Source of the DNA: Candidatus Blautia intestinipullorum | GTDB lineage: Bacteria > Bacillota > Clostridia > Lachnospirales > Lachnospiraceae | Length of the DNA stretch: 6,979 bases | NCBI GenBank assembly: GCA_019120475.1 | Contig: DWVA01000015.1 | Coordinates: forward strand, 1-6,979 | Direction: 5' to 3' | Part shown: one piece after another, positions 1 through 6,057 of the stretch | Numbering within the stretch: the stretch's first letter is position 1 | Layout: the number at the start of each line of letters is the position of its first letter | Program-made: the position numbers and the translations under genes | Notes under the pieces: model-generated | The model's database searches: none | Told to the model about the DNA's origin: nothing | Seen by the model: only the letters and a program-made list of their open reading frames with translations

Positions 1-13
1 GTCTTTTCTGCTG

Positions 14-37
14 CGTTAGTGTACAAGAGCACTAACG
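14..37. promoter_or_regulatory. Palindromic operator-like inverted repeat
   Basis: Perfect 8-bp arms CGTTAGTG (14-21) and CACTAACG (30-37) are separated by 8 bases. Arms of this TTAGTG/CACTAA type and size are common for dimeric regulators of the TetR or MarR kind, but no regulator gene is visible to assign it to. It sits just where transcription would start from the candidate leftward promoter (-10 at 44-49), which favours a repressor operator for a gene beyond the left edge. A short RNA hairpin is the alternative. It is not a CIRCE element, because the arm sequence is different. Confidence 0.5.
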
Positions 38-43
38 ATATTC

Positions 44-72
44 ATTATAAAAAAAAGGAATCCCCGGGGCAA
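44..72 (-). promoter_or_regulatory. Candidate leftward sigma-A promoter
   Basis: On the minus strand there is a perfect TATAAT (44-49) and a TTGCCC -35 element (67-72, 4 of 6 to consensus) with a 17-bp spacer containing an A/T run. Transcription would start near 37 and run out of the window to the left, straight into the palindrome at 14-37. The -10 and spacing are good and the -35 is weak. The -35 also lies partly inside a GC-rich hairpin, so a terminator reading of this stretch competes with it. Confidence 0.42.
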
Positions 73-87
73 GCCTCCCGGGGGGAT
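57..87 (-). terminator. GC-rich hairpin, possible minus-strand terminator
   Basis: Stem CCCCGGG (62-68) pairs with CCCGGGG (77-83) around an 8-base loop. Read on the minus strand, it is followed after a few bases by eight T residues (complement of the A run 49-56), the layout of an intrinsic terminator. However, no minus-strand gene lies to its right to terminate, and on the plus strand there is no T run after it. It may be a relic of rearrangement, or may only coincide with the leftward promoter. Confidence 0.35.
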
Positions 88-149
88 AGTTTCACAACTC
101 CAAAATTGTAGAATTTGAAGATATTTTACAAGCCTTTTGAAAAATTAAG

Positions 150-158
150 TGGTACAAT
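150..158 (+). promoter_or_regulatory. Candidate extended -10 promoter for the araC-like/EamA unit
   Basis: TGG-TACAAT is an extended -10 element (TGn plus 5 of 6 bases of TATAAT), 26 bases before the ATG at 184. No good -35 lies at 17 bp; TTTACA (125-130) is 22 bp away, too far. Such a promoter could work through the extended -10 or an activator, as fits an autoregulated AraC-type gene. Confidence 0.35.
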
Positions 159-183
159 AAGTGTCAGCAGGGAGGAAGAGTCC

Positions 184-302
184 ATGAAGAAAGAAATAAA
201 GACGGCAGTCTATGAAATCGTTTCATCGGTTTAACTCCCGGTGCGTATCGGGAAATCTTTATGAAAAATAACAGAACGGAAGGTGAGCAGCATGGAGAAT
301 AA
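184..302 (+). pseudogene. AraC-family regulator remnant: N- and C-terminal ends fused by internal deletion
   Basis: An ATG at 184 follows a strong Shine-Dalgarno AGGGAGG (169-175) and opens a 16-codon frame beginning MKKEIKTAVYE, ending at TAA 232-234. This resembles the first residues of AraC-type regulators with an N-terminal cupin. In another frame, 216-302 reads NRFIGLTPGAYREIF and onward to TAA 300-302. RFIGLTP-x-x-Y is the typical last segment of the AraC helix-turn-helix domain. Roughly 250 codons of a normal ~280-residue protein, including the effector domain and most of the DNA-binding domain, are therefore missing, with a junction around 211-218 that also shifts the frame. The old C-terminus overlaps the transporter start by 11 bp, so the two were probably translationally coupled. 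A functional 16-residue leader peptide is a less likely reading. The family call comes from short motifs. Confidence 0.68.
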
Positions 303-1196
303 TACAGCGAAAGAACATTTAGCGGCATTACTTACTGTCATAATTTGGGGAACAACCTTCATTTCCACAAAAGTATTATTGGCGGATTTCCAGCCGATAG
401 AAATATTGTTTTTCCGGTTTTTAATGGGATTACTGGCTTTGGTGATCATTTATCCGCGCCGTTTGAAGCAGACGGGATTCCGGCGGGAAATCGTCTTTAT
501 AGCGGCAGGATTGTGCGGAGTCTGCCTGTATTATCTGCTGGAAAATATCGCCCTTATCTACACAATGGCTTCAAATGTAGGCGTGATCATTTCAGTGGCT
601 CCCTTTTTCACGGCAATCCTGTCCCACTTGTTTTTGAAGAGAGAGGAAAAGCTGCGGGCAAATTTCTTTATCGGATTTTTTGCGGCAATGTTCGGAATCG
701 GGCTGATCAGCTTTAACGGCGCTTCCCTGCAGCTTAATCCTATAGGAGACTTATTAGCGCTGCTGGCGGCTTTTTTATGGGCCTGTTATTCCATTCTCAC
801 AAGAAAGATCAGTGATTTGATTATGGATACAATACGATTCTGACAACAAGACGCATATTTTTTTATGGACTTTTGTTTATGATACCGGCGCTGTTTCTAT
901 TTGATTTCAAGCTTGATCTGTCCAGATTCGTAAACCCTGTTTATCTGCTGAACATTCTGTTTCTGGGACTGGGAGCGTCTGCTATCTGCTTTGTCACATG
1001 GAATTTCGCTGTAAAAGTATTAGGCGCAGTTAAGACAAGTATCTATATTTATCTTGTTCCTGTCATAACTGTAGCGGCTTCCGTTCTGATCATTCACGAA
1101 CCTTTTACATGGATAACAGGAACCGGAACTGTTTTGACCCTGGCGGGGCTGTTTATTTCCGAAAGAAAACGTTCCAAAAATACGGAAGAACGCTGA
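292..1196 (+). pseudogene. EamA/DMT-family transporter, frameshifted
   Basis: This is a ten-helix inner-membrane permease of the drug/metabolite transporter superfamily, built from two EamA repeats; the substrate cannot be told. The ATG at 292 is preferred over the GTG at 283 because AAGGTGAG (280-287) is its ribosome binding site. Frame 1 carries the first repeat, with WGTTFISTK near residue 19, ENIALIYTMAS near 84 and APFFTAILSHLFLKRE near 103, and runs to ISDL before a stop at 841-843. The second half continues in frame 3 from about 822 (YGYNTILTTRRIFFYG) to TGA at 1194-1196, with YLVPVITVAASVLIIHEP typical of the second repeat. One missing base near 819-823 explains the break; restoring it gives about 301 residues, the normal family length. 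A sequencing error is possible, but the AraC partner upstream is also destroyed, so decay is plausible. The 3' end lies 19 bp from the end of a convergent gene. Confidence 0.88.
1161..1192 (-). terminator. Weak candidate terminator for the minus-strand operon
   Basis: On the minus strand CGTTC (1188-1192) can pair with GAACG (1170-1174), followed by TTTTCTTTC (1161-1169). The stem is only 5-6 bp with a long loop and lies inside the 3' end of the transporter pseudogene. The convergent gap itself has no better structure. Confidence 0.22.
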
Positions 1197-1215
1197 TTTG
1201 TCCTGCAAACTGTCC

Positions 1216-2346
1216 CTAACAAAAGCCGCCGTTTTCCTTTTCTATTTGATCTCTGATAAACTCATACAGCTTTACCACCGCGTCCCCATGGATCTGCTCT
1301 CTCTGGCATTTCACCATTTTCTCAGCGGCCTCCGCGTCCCGCATCAGAGCGATTCCCTTTTCTGCCTGTCCTTTCACGGTATCGGCGGACCAGCTCATCC
1401 CGGCCCGGACAAAGAATTTACGGTTGACTGTCTCGCATCCCGGGATGGGCGCGGTATGGATCATGGGTACGCCGACAACCGCCGCCTCAGTGGATGTAAG
1501 GCCGCCCGGCTTTGTAAAGAGCACGTCGCAGGCTCTCAGGTATAAGGGCATCTGAGTGGTAAACCCAAGGATTTCCATTCTCTCTTCCCCGGAATATTTT
1601 TTCTTCAGCTTCTGTTCTGCCTTCTGATTGCTTCCGCAGACAACGATTATTCTTTCTTCCTCTGTCCTTGTAAGAAGTTCTTCTATCAGCTCGTCCAGGT
1701 CTCCGGCTCCCATACTGCCGCCTGCCGCCAGAAAATATTTTTCGTCCTGCTTCAGTCCCAGTTTTTTCCTGGCTTCTGCCCTGGATGTGTTTTTTCTGCA
1801 GGCTCTTGATACAGGAATACCGAAAGGAAGCAGCTTTTCCTCAGGGATCCCACGTTTCACACAGGATTTCCGCAGGGCTTCATGGGACATAACGTAATAG
1901 TCGCAGTCTGTTTCCTCCCAGAAAGGAATACAGGTATAGTCTGTCATAACCGCCACTGTAAGCGGCAGCTTCATTCCCTTTCTTTTCATGTAGGTAATGG
2001 TTTCCGCAGGATAAAGATGGGGCATCACCAGCACATCCACCGGATGCTCCTTCAAATATTGATCCAGATATTTCGCCATTCTTCCGTTAAGATAATAAAC
2101 CGGGGATTTTTTCGCAAGTTTGCTGACTCCCATTCCCAGCTTATAAGCGGCACCAAACAGTCTGGGAGTCTTTTTTACAATCTGAACATAGCCGTCTCCC
2201 ACCAATTTGGAAACGCCTTCTCCTGCCAGACAGAGATAATCAAGAACATAGGCTTCATCGCCTCTGTCCTGCATTTCTTCCGCAATGGCCCGGGCGGCGG
2301 AATTGTGGCCGCCTCCTGTATTACATGATAAAATCAGCGCCTTCAT
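1216..2346 (-). CDS. MGDG synthase/UgtP-type glycosyltransferase
   Basis: A 376-residue cytoplasmic, membrane-associated glycosyltransferase of family GT28, similar in length to Bacillus UgtP (about 382). The N-terminal MGDG-synthase domain starts at residue 1 with the glycine-rich GGGHNSA (11-17) and continues through MPHLYPAET (108-116) and TDYTCIPFW (135-143). The C-terminal nucleotide-sugar domain shows AAGGSMG (207-213), FTTQMPLYLRACDVLF (262-277) and the donor-binding KPGGLTSTEA (279-288). Known members transfer a hexose from a UDP-sugar to diacylglycerol, making glycolipids and lipoteichoic acid anchors; the exact sugar and acceptor cannot be read here. The ATG at 2344-2346 overlaps the stop of the upstream PlsY-like gene as ATGA, and GGAGG lies 5 bases before it, so translation is coupled. 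It ends TAG (1216-1218), facing the transporter pseudogene. Confidence 0.9.
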   Translation of the reverse strand: MKALILSCNTGGGHNSAARAIAEEMQDRGDEAYVLDYLCLAGEGVSKLVGDGYVQIVKKTPRLFGAAYKLGMGVSKLAKKSPVYYLNGRMAKYLDQYLKEHPVDVLVMPHLYPAETITYMKRKGMKLPLTVAVMTDYTCIPFWEETDCDYYVMSHEALRKSCVKRGIPEEKLLPFGIPVSRACRKNTSRAEARKKLGLKQDEKYFLAAGGSMGAGDLDELIEELLTRTEEERIIVVCGSNQKAEQKLKKKYSGEERMEILGFTTQMPLYLRACDVLFTKPGGLTSTEAAVVGVPMIHTAPIPGCETVNRKFFVRAGMSWSADTVKGQAEKGIALMRDAEAAEKMVKCQREQIHGDAVVKLYEFIRDQIEKENGGFC

Positions 2347-2954
2347 TCAAGCCTCCATTCTTCTCCCCGCCGGAAGGCCTCGTTTGCCTTCAGACAGTGC
2401 TTGTGAACTACGATTGCCGACATCAGGATACATCCCAGCAGAATTGTTCTGTGGGGTATTGTGAATATAGAAAGGACTGTGAACAGCAAAAAAGCATATA
2501 CGCTTTTTCTTGTATTTGATTTTACAGGAATCACAACCGCAAAAAGAAGATAGCAGCCAATCAGAAGCAGCAGCGGACGGCTTGCCGGATACAGTCCGAT
2601 CAGCACGCCGAAAGAAACCGCGATTGCTTTTCCTCCGTGGCCTTTCCGGAAAATCGAGTGTGCGTGTCCAAAAACAGGTGCCGCCATGACAAGGGCAAAT
2701 TTCCAGGAATCCATTCCCAGCCGTCTGGCGCAGGCCGCCACCGGTATCAGCCCCTTTCCGATATCCGCCAGAAGAACAAGAATCCCGCAGAACACGCCTC
2801 CGCATACAAAAGCGTTGAAAGTTCCCGGATTCCCGTCCTCCGACTCTTTTTCCACGTCCTTCCCATACAGCAGCATCGGGATCAGTCTGCCGAAAAGGAT
2901 ACTTCCTGCCAAAAATCCCGCGACGATATAAAAATCATATCCATATTTCATCAT
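2343..2954 (-). CDS. PlsY-like glycerol-3-phosphate acyltransferase family protein
   Basis: A 203-residue integral membrane protein. The start is set at ATG 2952-2954 because AGGAG (2964-2968) sits 9 bases upstream; a TTG at 2963 would abut the ribosome binding site. PlsY landmarks are visible in order: GSILFGRLIP (17-26), DGNPGTFNAF (40-49, matching the GSGNPGATN loop), D64 with KG 67-68, and FGHAHSIFRKGHGGKAIA (95-112, matching the GH-F-GGKG motif). Hydrophobic helices follow at about 126-145 and 152-185. Family members acylate glycerol 3-phosphate with acyl-phosphate to give lysophosphatidic acid. The motifs differ in detail from housekeeping PlsY (GHGGKA rather than GGKGVAT, DGNPG rather than GSGNPG), so this may be a second, specialised paralogue. 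The ATGA overlap with the glycosyltransferase gene suggests both act on the same lipid product. Confidence 0.8.
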   Translation of the reverse strand: MMKYGYDFYIVAGFLAGSILFGRLIPMLLYGKDVEKESEDGNPGTFNAFVCGGVFCGILVLLADIGKGLIPVAACARRLGMDSWKFALVMAAPVFGHAHSIFRKGHGGKAIAVSFGVLIGLYPASRPLLLLIGCYLLFAVVIPVKSNTRKSVYAFLLFTVLSIFTIPHRTILLGCILMSAIVVHKHCLKANEAFRRGEEWRLE

Positions 2955-2984
2955 TTTAAACAACTCCTGTGCAAATCATTTCTA

Positions 2985-3034
2985 ATTGTATCCATGTATC
3001 CCGTTATTTCGTATATCTGCCGCGTCAGATTATA
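2985..3034 (-). promoter_or_regulatory. Possible -10 elements before the PlsY-like gene
   Basis: The 75-bp gap between the permease stop and the PlsY-like start contains TATAAT (3029-3034, minus strand, overlapping the permease stop codon) and TACAAT (2985-2990). Neither has a convincing -35 at 17 bp. The gap lacks a terminator hairpin, so read-through from the permease gene is equally possible. Confidence 0.22.
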
Positions 3035-3932
3035 AAAGCAGGCTCCAGATGCAGATTGTAGGCAGGGACAGCAGCGTGGAAAAAATCACCATCTTCGTGG
3101 CAAAAGCCGGTTCCATCTCATATTTTTCCGCCAGGATACTTGTCGTAGCTCCCGCCGGCATTGCCGCCAGAAGAACACAGATCCCAAAGGCGGTTCTGTC
3201 CAGAGGAAGAAAACGGCAGACAGCGTAAACTGCCGCAGGTATGATGATCAGACGGTGAATAGTATATTTCACTACTGTTTTGTCCCAGAAGTCTCTTATA
3301 TTGATATCCGCAAGTATCATCCCGATCACCATCATGGACATAGCGGTATTACAGTTTCCCACAGCAGTCACCATACCGTCCAGTCCCGGCGGAAGCTGGA
3401 TGTCTGCAAGCATAAACATAATGCCCAGAATACAGGCCAGGATACAAGGATGGGTCAGGACTTTTTTTATCGTCTGTTTTTTGTCGCTGGTACCGGAAAA
3501 GACCGCCAGTCCGGAGGACCACATCATGATCCTCTGAGGGATCAGATAGATGCTTGCCAGCATAAGCCCCTCCGCTCCGTAAACGCCTTCTGCTATTGGA
3601 TTTCCCAGAAAACCCGCATTAGAGCATATCGTTCCGTATCTAAGACATTTCTGCCTTCCTTCCGGTTCCTTACGAAATGCTATTTTCCCATATATTACGC
3701 AAAATGCCTGGATAAATACAGAAATGATCAGAACTTCCAGATAAGATAAAAATCCATTTTCAGCTGGGCTGTCCAGAAAAGCCCGCAGAATGTTACAGGG
3801 CAGAATCACATAAATCACCATATCATTTATATTTTTCTGTCCCTGGGGACCTACTATATGAATTCTTTTTAAAACAAATCCCACCGCTACCAGAAGAAAA
3901 ATCGTAATCTGCAGTGTAACAAGTGTCTCCAT
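3030..3932 (-). CDS. AEC-family (auxin efflux carrier type) permease
   Basis: A 300-residue membrane protein of the auxin efflux carrier/PIN-like family (Mem_trans), usual length about 300 with ten helices in two inverted halves. Seen directly: a hydrophobic N-terminus (residues 5-22), VILPCNILRAF (42-52), CSNAGFLGNPIAEGVYG (103-119, the family's unwound crossing segment with N-x-GFLGxP), MSMMVIGMILADI (198-210), and AAMPAGATTSILAEKYE (256-272), typical of the second half. Bacterial members export small organic acids or amino-acid-like anions; the substrate here cannot be told. The ATG start at 3930-3932 has AAGGA about 5 bases upstream. It is the promoter-proximal gene of the leftward run and is divergent from vanR across 254 bp; nothing in it suggests a role in glycopeptide response. 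Confidence 0.88.
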   Translation of the reverse strand: METLVTLQITIFLLVAVGFVLKRIHIVGPQGQKNINDMVIYVILPCNILRAFLDSPAENGFLSYLEVLIISVFIQAFCVIYGKIAFRKEPEGRQKCLRYGTICSNAGFLGNPIAEGVYGAEGLMLASIYLIPQRIMMWSSGLAVFSGTSDKKQTIKKVLTHPCILACILGIMFMLADIQLPPGLDGMVTAVGNCNTAMSMMVIGMILADINIRDFWDKTVVKYTIHRLIIIPAAVYAVCRFLPLDRTAFGICVLLAAMPAGATTSILAEKYEMEPAFATKMVIFSTLLSLPTICIWSLLL

Positions 3933-3963
3933 ACTTTCCTTCTTTCCTCTTTTTCACATTCAC

Positions 3964-3992
3964 AGTTTAGCACAACCGCCGAAGCAGTGCAA
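3964..3992 (-). promoter_or_regulatory. Candidate promoter for the permease gene
   Basis: On the minus strand TTGCAC (3987-3992), a 17-bp spacer and TGC-TAAACT (3964-3969, with extended -10 TG) lie about 30 bases before the ATG at 3932. Both hexamers are partial matches, but spacing and position are right. Confidence 0.45.
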
Positions 3993-4017
3993 CCTACAGA
4001 CCGCTTCTCTTCCTTTA

Positions 4018-4046
4018 TTGTTATTATCCGCCTGATCATATATAAT
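4018..4046 (+). promoter_or_regulatory. Candidate basal promoter upstream of vanR
   Basis: TTGTTA (4018-4023, 4 of 6), a 17-bp spacer and a perfect TATAAT (4041-4046). Transcription would start near 4053, giving a leader of about 130 bases that contains the TCTTA repeats. It could supply the low constitutive vanRS expression needed before induction. Confidence 0.5.
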
Positions 4047-4086
4047 CTATCATGACAGACTTTGAGCGGAAGGGCAGGTCAACTTA

Positions 4087-4120
4087 TCTTAGGAAAATCT
4101 TAATCTTTTCTTATCCAGGA
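4087..4120 (+). promoter_or_regulatory. Three 11-bp direct repeats, candidate VanR operator
   Basis: TCTTA occurs at 4087, 4098 and 4109, exactly 11 bp apart, so all three face the same side of the helix. OmpR/PhoB-family regulators bind tandem direct repeats with this spacing. The first unit, TCTTAGGAAAAT, matches most positions of the VanR binding consensus as I recall it (TCGTANGAAATT). The repeats end about 27 bp before TAAAAT (4147-4152), a possible -10 without a recognisable -35, which is the usual layout of a promoter activated by this family. Binding by VanR itself is an inference. Confidence 0.6.
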
Positions 4121-4146
4121 ACAAAGAAATGAACCTGCCGCTTTGA

Positions 4147-4152
4147 TAAAAT
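4147..4152 (+). promoter_or_regulatory. Candidate activator-dependent -10 for vanR
   Basis: TAAAAT matches 5 of 6 bases of the -10 consensus, 35 bases before the vanR ATG. No -35 hexamer is seen at the right distance; the 11-bp repeats occupy the activator position instead. The surrounding stretch is very A/T-rich (TATAAA at 4152 is an alternative), so the exact hexamer is uncertain. Confidence 0.33.
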
Positions 4153-4186
4153 ATAAATATATGCATTCTGGAAAGGAGCGGAATTT

Positions 4187-4888
4187 ATGTCTGATAAAAT
4201 ATTGATTGTAGATGATGAAGTGGAAATTGCAGATTTGATAGAAACCTATCTGAAGAATGAAAATTATGCTGTATATAAATTTTATTCCGCAGAAGACGCC
4301 CTTGCCTGTATCAATGAAACGGAGCTTGACCTTGCGATCTTAGACGTCATGCTGCCAGATATAGACGGCTTTACAATATGCCGTAAAATCAGGGAAAAGC
4401 ACACTTATCCTGTCATTATGCTCACTGCAAAAGACGCGGAGACGGATAAAATCACCGGTCTTACACTTGGTGCAGACGACTATATCACAAAACCATTCCA
4501 GCCGCTTGAAATGGTTGCGCGTGTAAAATCGCAATTACGGCGCTACAAAAAATACAATCATCCTCAGACAGAGAAAACAGATCATATTTTGTACTGTTCC
4601 GATTTAATTGTGGATACGAAAAAACATGAATGCCTTCAGAATAATAAGCCTGTATCGTTGACACCCACAGAATTTTCTATTTTACAAATACTTTTAGAGA
4701 ACAAGAGCAACGTTCTCAGCGGGGAGGAGTTATTCCGCAGAATATGGAAGGACGAATATTATACGAAATCAAACAATACGATCACCGTCCATATCAGGCG
4801 GCTGCGCGAGAAACTGAATGACACTTTGGAAAATCCAAAGTATATTAAAACAATTTGGGGAGTTGGGTATAAAATTGATGAAAACTAA
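4187..4888 (+). CDS. vanR: VanR-like OmpR-family response regulator
   Basis: A 233-residue two-component response regulator. The receiver domain (1-120) has the acidic pair D9/D10, the phospho-acceptor D53 in LAILDVMLPD, T80 and K102 in the TKPF motif, so it is catalytically complete. The winged-helix DNA-binding domain (about 130-231) shows LTPTEFSILQILLENK, SNNTITVHIRRLREK and YIKTIWGVGYKI. From memory the sequence follows VanR of VanA-type glycopeptide resistance nearly end to end (MSDKILIVDDE start, KNENY, ITGLTxGADDYITKPF, similar ending). It is expected to be phosphorylated by the VanS-like kinase next door and to activate vanRS and vanY. AAAGGAG (4172-4178) lies 8 bases before the ATG. 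Its 3' end overlaps the vanS start by 11 bp. No vanU-like gene precedes it, unlike the enterococcal vanG cluster. Confidence 0.93.
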   Translation: MSDKILIVDDEVEIADLIETYLKNENYAVYKFYSAEDALACINETELDLAILDVMLPDIDGFTICRKIREKHTYPVIMLTAKDAETDKITGLTLGADDYITKPFQPLEMVARVKSQLRRYKKYNHPQTEKTDHILYCSDLIVDTKKHECLQNNKPVSLTPTEFSILQILLENKSNVLSGEELFRRIWKDEYYTKSNNTITVHIRRLREKLNDTLENPKYIKTIWGVGYKIDEN

Positions 4889-5996
4889 ACAAGACGATTT
4901 CACTATATTTCAGCGAAAAATCGCCGTACATTTTTTTGGCAACGCCCTTTTGTCAGTAGCGGTTGTTATTTCACTATATTTTTTTCTTTGGAGAGAACGG
5001 CTGGGCGATTGGATCGTACTCTTTTTAGAGGCTGCCGGAAAAATGGATCATGAAAAAGCATTTTCAATATATCATTCCGTTTTCAGGGAATACAAAGAGA
5101 TTTTTTTTGCGGTAGCCATCGTTATGATCTTCCTGATTTTACTTTTACTTCTGTTCCGATGGCTGACAAAATACTTTCGGGAAATCAATACGGGGATCGG
5201 CAGTCTTTTGTCCGAAGACAATAAAAAAATCCGCCTGTCACCGGAGATGCTTCCATTTGAAGATAAACTGAATACAGTGAAACAAAATCTTAAACAGCAA
5301 AAAGAAGCCACCGCCCTTGCCGAGCGGCGTAAGGACGAGCTGGTGATGTATCTTGCCCATGATATTCGCACTCCTCTTACATCCGTCATCGGCTATTTAA
5401 GCCTGTTAAAAGAAACAGAAATGACAGAAAAGGACCGGAAGGAGAATATCCAGATCGCATTGGATAAGGCATACCGGTTAAATAAAATGGTAAACGAGTT
5501 TTTTGAAATCACGCGCTACCACTCCAAACAGATCAAGTTAAAAAAACAGACGGTTGATCTGTATTATATGCTGGTACAGTTACGGGATGAATTTTTACCC
5601 GCATTTTCTATTCGTAATAATATTGTTTCGCTGGAACTTGACGAGAATATAAAAATCTATGCAGACCCTGAAAAAATGGCCCGTGTGTTTGGCAACATAC
5701 TGAAAAATACGGCGGCGTATAGCTACCCGGATACGGAAGTTACAGTGTCTGCCGCGCAGCAAGGACAGTATATTGCTATTATGTTCAAAAACAGATGCAA
5801 AACGATTCCTGCGGAGAATCTTGCCTCCCTGTTCGATAAATTTTACCGTTTAGACGAAGCCCGCATTTCCGACACAGGGGGCACAGGGCTTGGATTGGCG
5901 ATCGCCAAAGAAATCGTTCTTTTGCACGGCGGCACTATTGAAGCGCATAGCGAACATGAGACTGTTACTTTCACTGTAAAATTACCTATTCCTTAG
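4878..5996 (+). CDS. vanS: VanS-like sensor histidine kinase
   Basis: A 372-residue membrane kinase. Helices at about 19-37 and 75-95 enclose a short outside segment of some 37 residues, as in VanA-type VanS; RxRLGDWI with LE, a later Y and VAIV-LIL strongly recall that protein. A HAMP-like linker (98-140) leads to the H box MYLAHDIRTPLTSVIGYL with H161, then the N box RVFGNILKNTAAYS (N277), F box FDKFYR (320-324) and G box SDTGGTGLGLAIA (331-343), so the kinase core is complete. It is expected to sense glycopeptide or wall damage and to phosphorylate or dephosphorylate VanR. The start is uncertain. ATG 4878 is chosen and overlaps vanR, but TTG 4863 lines up with the VanA-type VanS start (LGIKL versus MVIKL); GGGGAG (4857-4862) is poorly spaced for both, as expected with translational coupling. 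Confidence 0.92.
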   Translation: MKTKQDDFTIFQRKIAVHFFGNALLSVAVVISLYFFLWRERLGDWIVLFLEAAGKMDHEKAFSIYHSVFREYKEIFFAVAIVMIFLILLLLLFRWLTKYFREINTGIGSLLSEDNKKIRLSPEMLPFEDKLNTVKQNLKQQKEATALAERRKDELVMYLAHDIRTPLTSVIGYLSLLKETEMTEKDRKENIQIALDKAYRLNKMVNEFFEITRYHSKQIKLKKQTVDLYYMLVQLRDEFLPAFSIRNNIVSLELDENIKIYADPEKMARVFGNILKNTAAYSYPDTEVTVSAAQQGQYIAIMFKNRCKTIPAENLASLFDKFYRLDEARISDTGGTGLGLAIAKEIVLLHGGTIEAHSEHETVTFTVKLPIP

Positions 5997-6014
5997 GATT
6001 ATTTTAAGAATTAA
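5981..6014 (+). promoter_or_regulatory. Second candidate VanR site at the end of vanS
   Basis: CTTAGGATTAT (5992-6002) matches 9 of 11 bases of CTTAGGAAAAT (4088-4098) upstream of vanR, including the exact 7-mer CTTAGGA. TTA triplets at 5982, 5993 and 6004 keep the same 11-bp period. It covers the last codons of vanS and the first bases of the gap before vanY, a sensible position for controlling a vanY promoter. The flanking units are weakly conserved and A/T-rich, and part of the match is constrained by coding. Confidence 0.42.
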
Positions 6015-6021
6015 GCAATCC

Positions 6022-6057
6022 GATAATAAAGTTTAAAATGCCTTTTTGCAGTACAAT
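6022..6057 (+). promoter_or_regulatory. Possible vanY promoter -10 elements
   Basis: Two hexamers match 5 of 6 bases: GATAAT (6022-6027) and TACAAT (6052-6057). TACAAT lies 60 bp after the CTTAGGA site, almost the 59-bp distance from CTTAGGA to TAAAAT at vanR, and would start transcription near 6064 inside the right arm of the hairpin. Neither has a good -35. In enterococcal VanG clusters vanY starts a separately regulated resistance operon, which makes a promoter here expected. Confidence 0.35.

Noticed and set aside
14..37. CIRCE (HrcA) heat-shock operator.
   Set aside because: CIRCE arms are TTAGCACTC/GAGTGCTAA with a 9-base spacer; here the arms are CGTTAGTG/CACTAACG with 8 bases, and no chaperone gene is visible.
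283..291. GTG at 283 as the transporter start.
   Set aside because: It lies inside the purine-rich ribosome binding site for ATG 292, which has ideal spacing.
1882..2328. Plus-strand open frame of 148 codons opposite the glycosyltransferase gene.
   Set aside because: It lies wholly antisense to a well-supported gene, has no ribosome binding site or recognisable motif, and reads as a shadow frame.
3255..3749. Plus-strand open frame of 164 codons opposite the AEC permease gene.
   Set aside because: The translation is His/Ser/Gln-rich with no domain; the minus-strand permease explains the openness.
4818..4877. Upstream ATG at 4818 as the vanS start.
   Set aside because: It would add 20 residues read out of frame from conserved vanR coding sequence, with no ribosome binding site; ATG 4878 or TTG 4863 fit VanS homologues.
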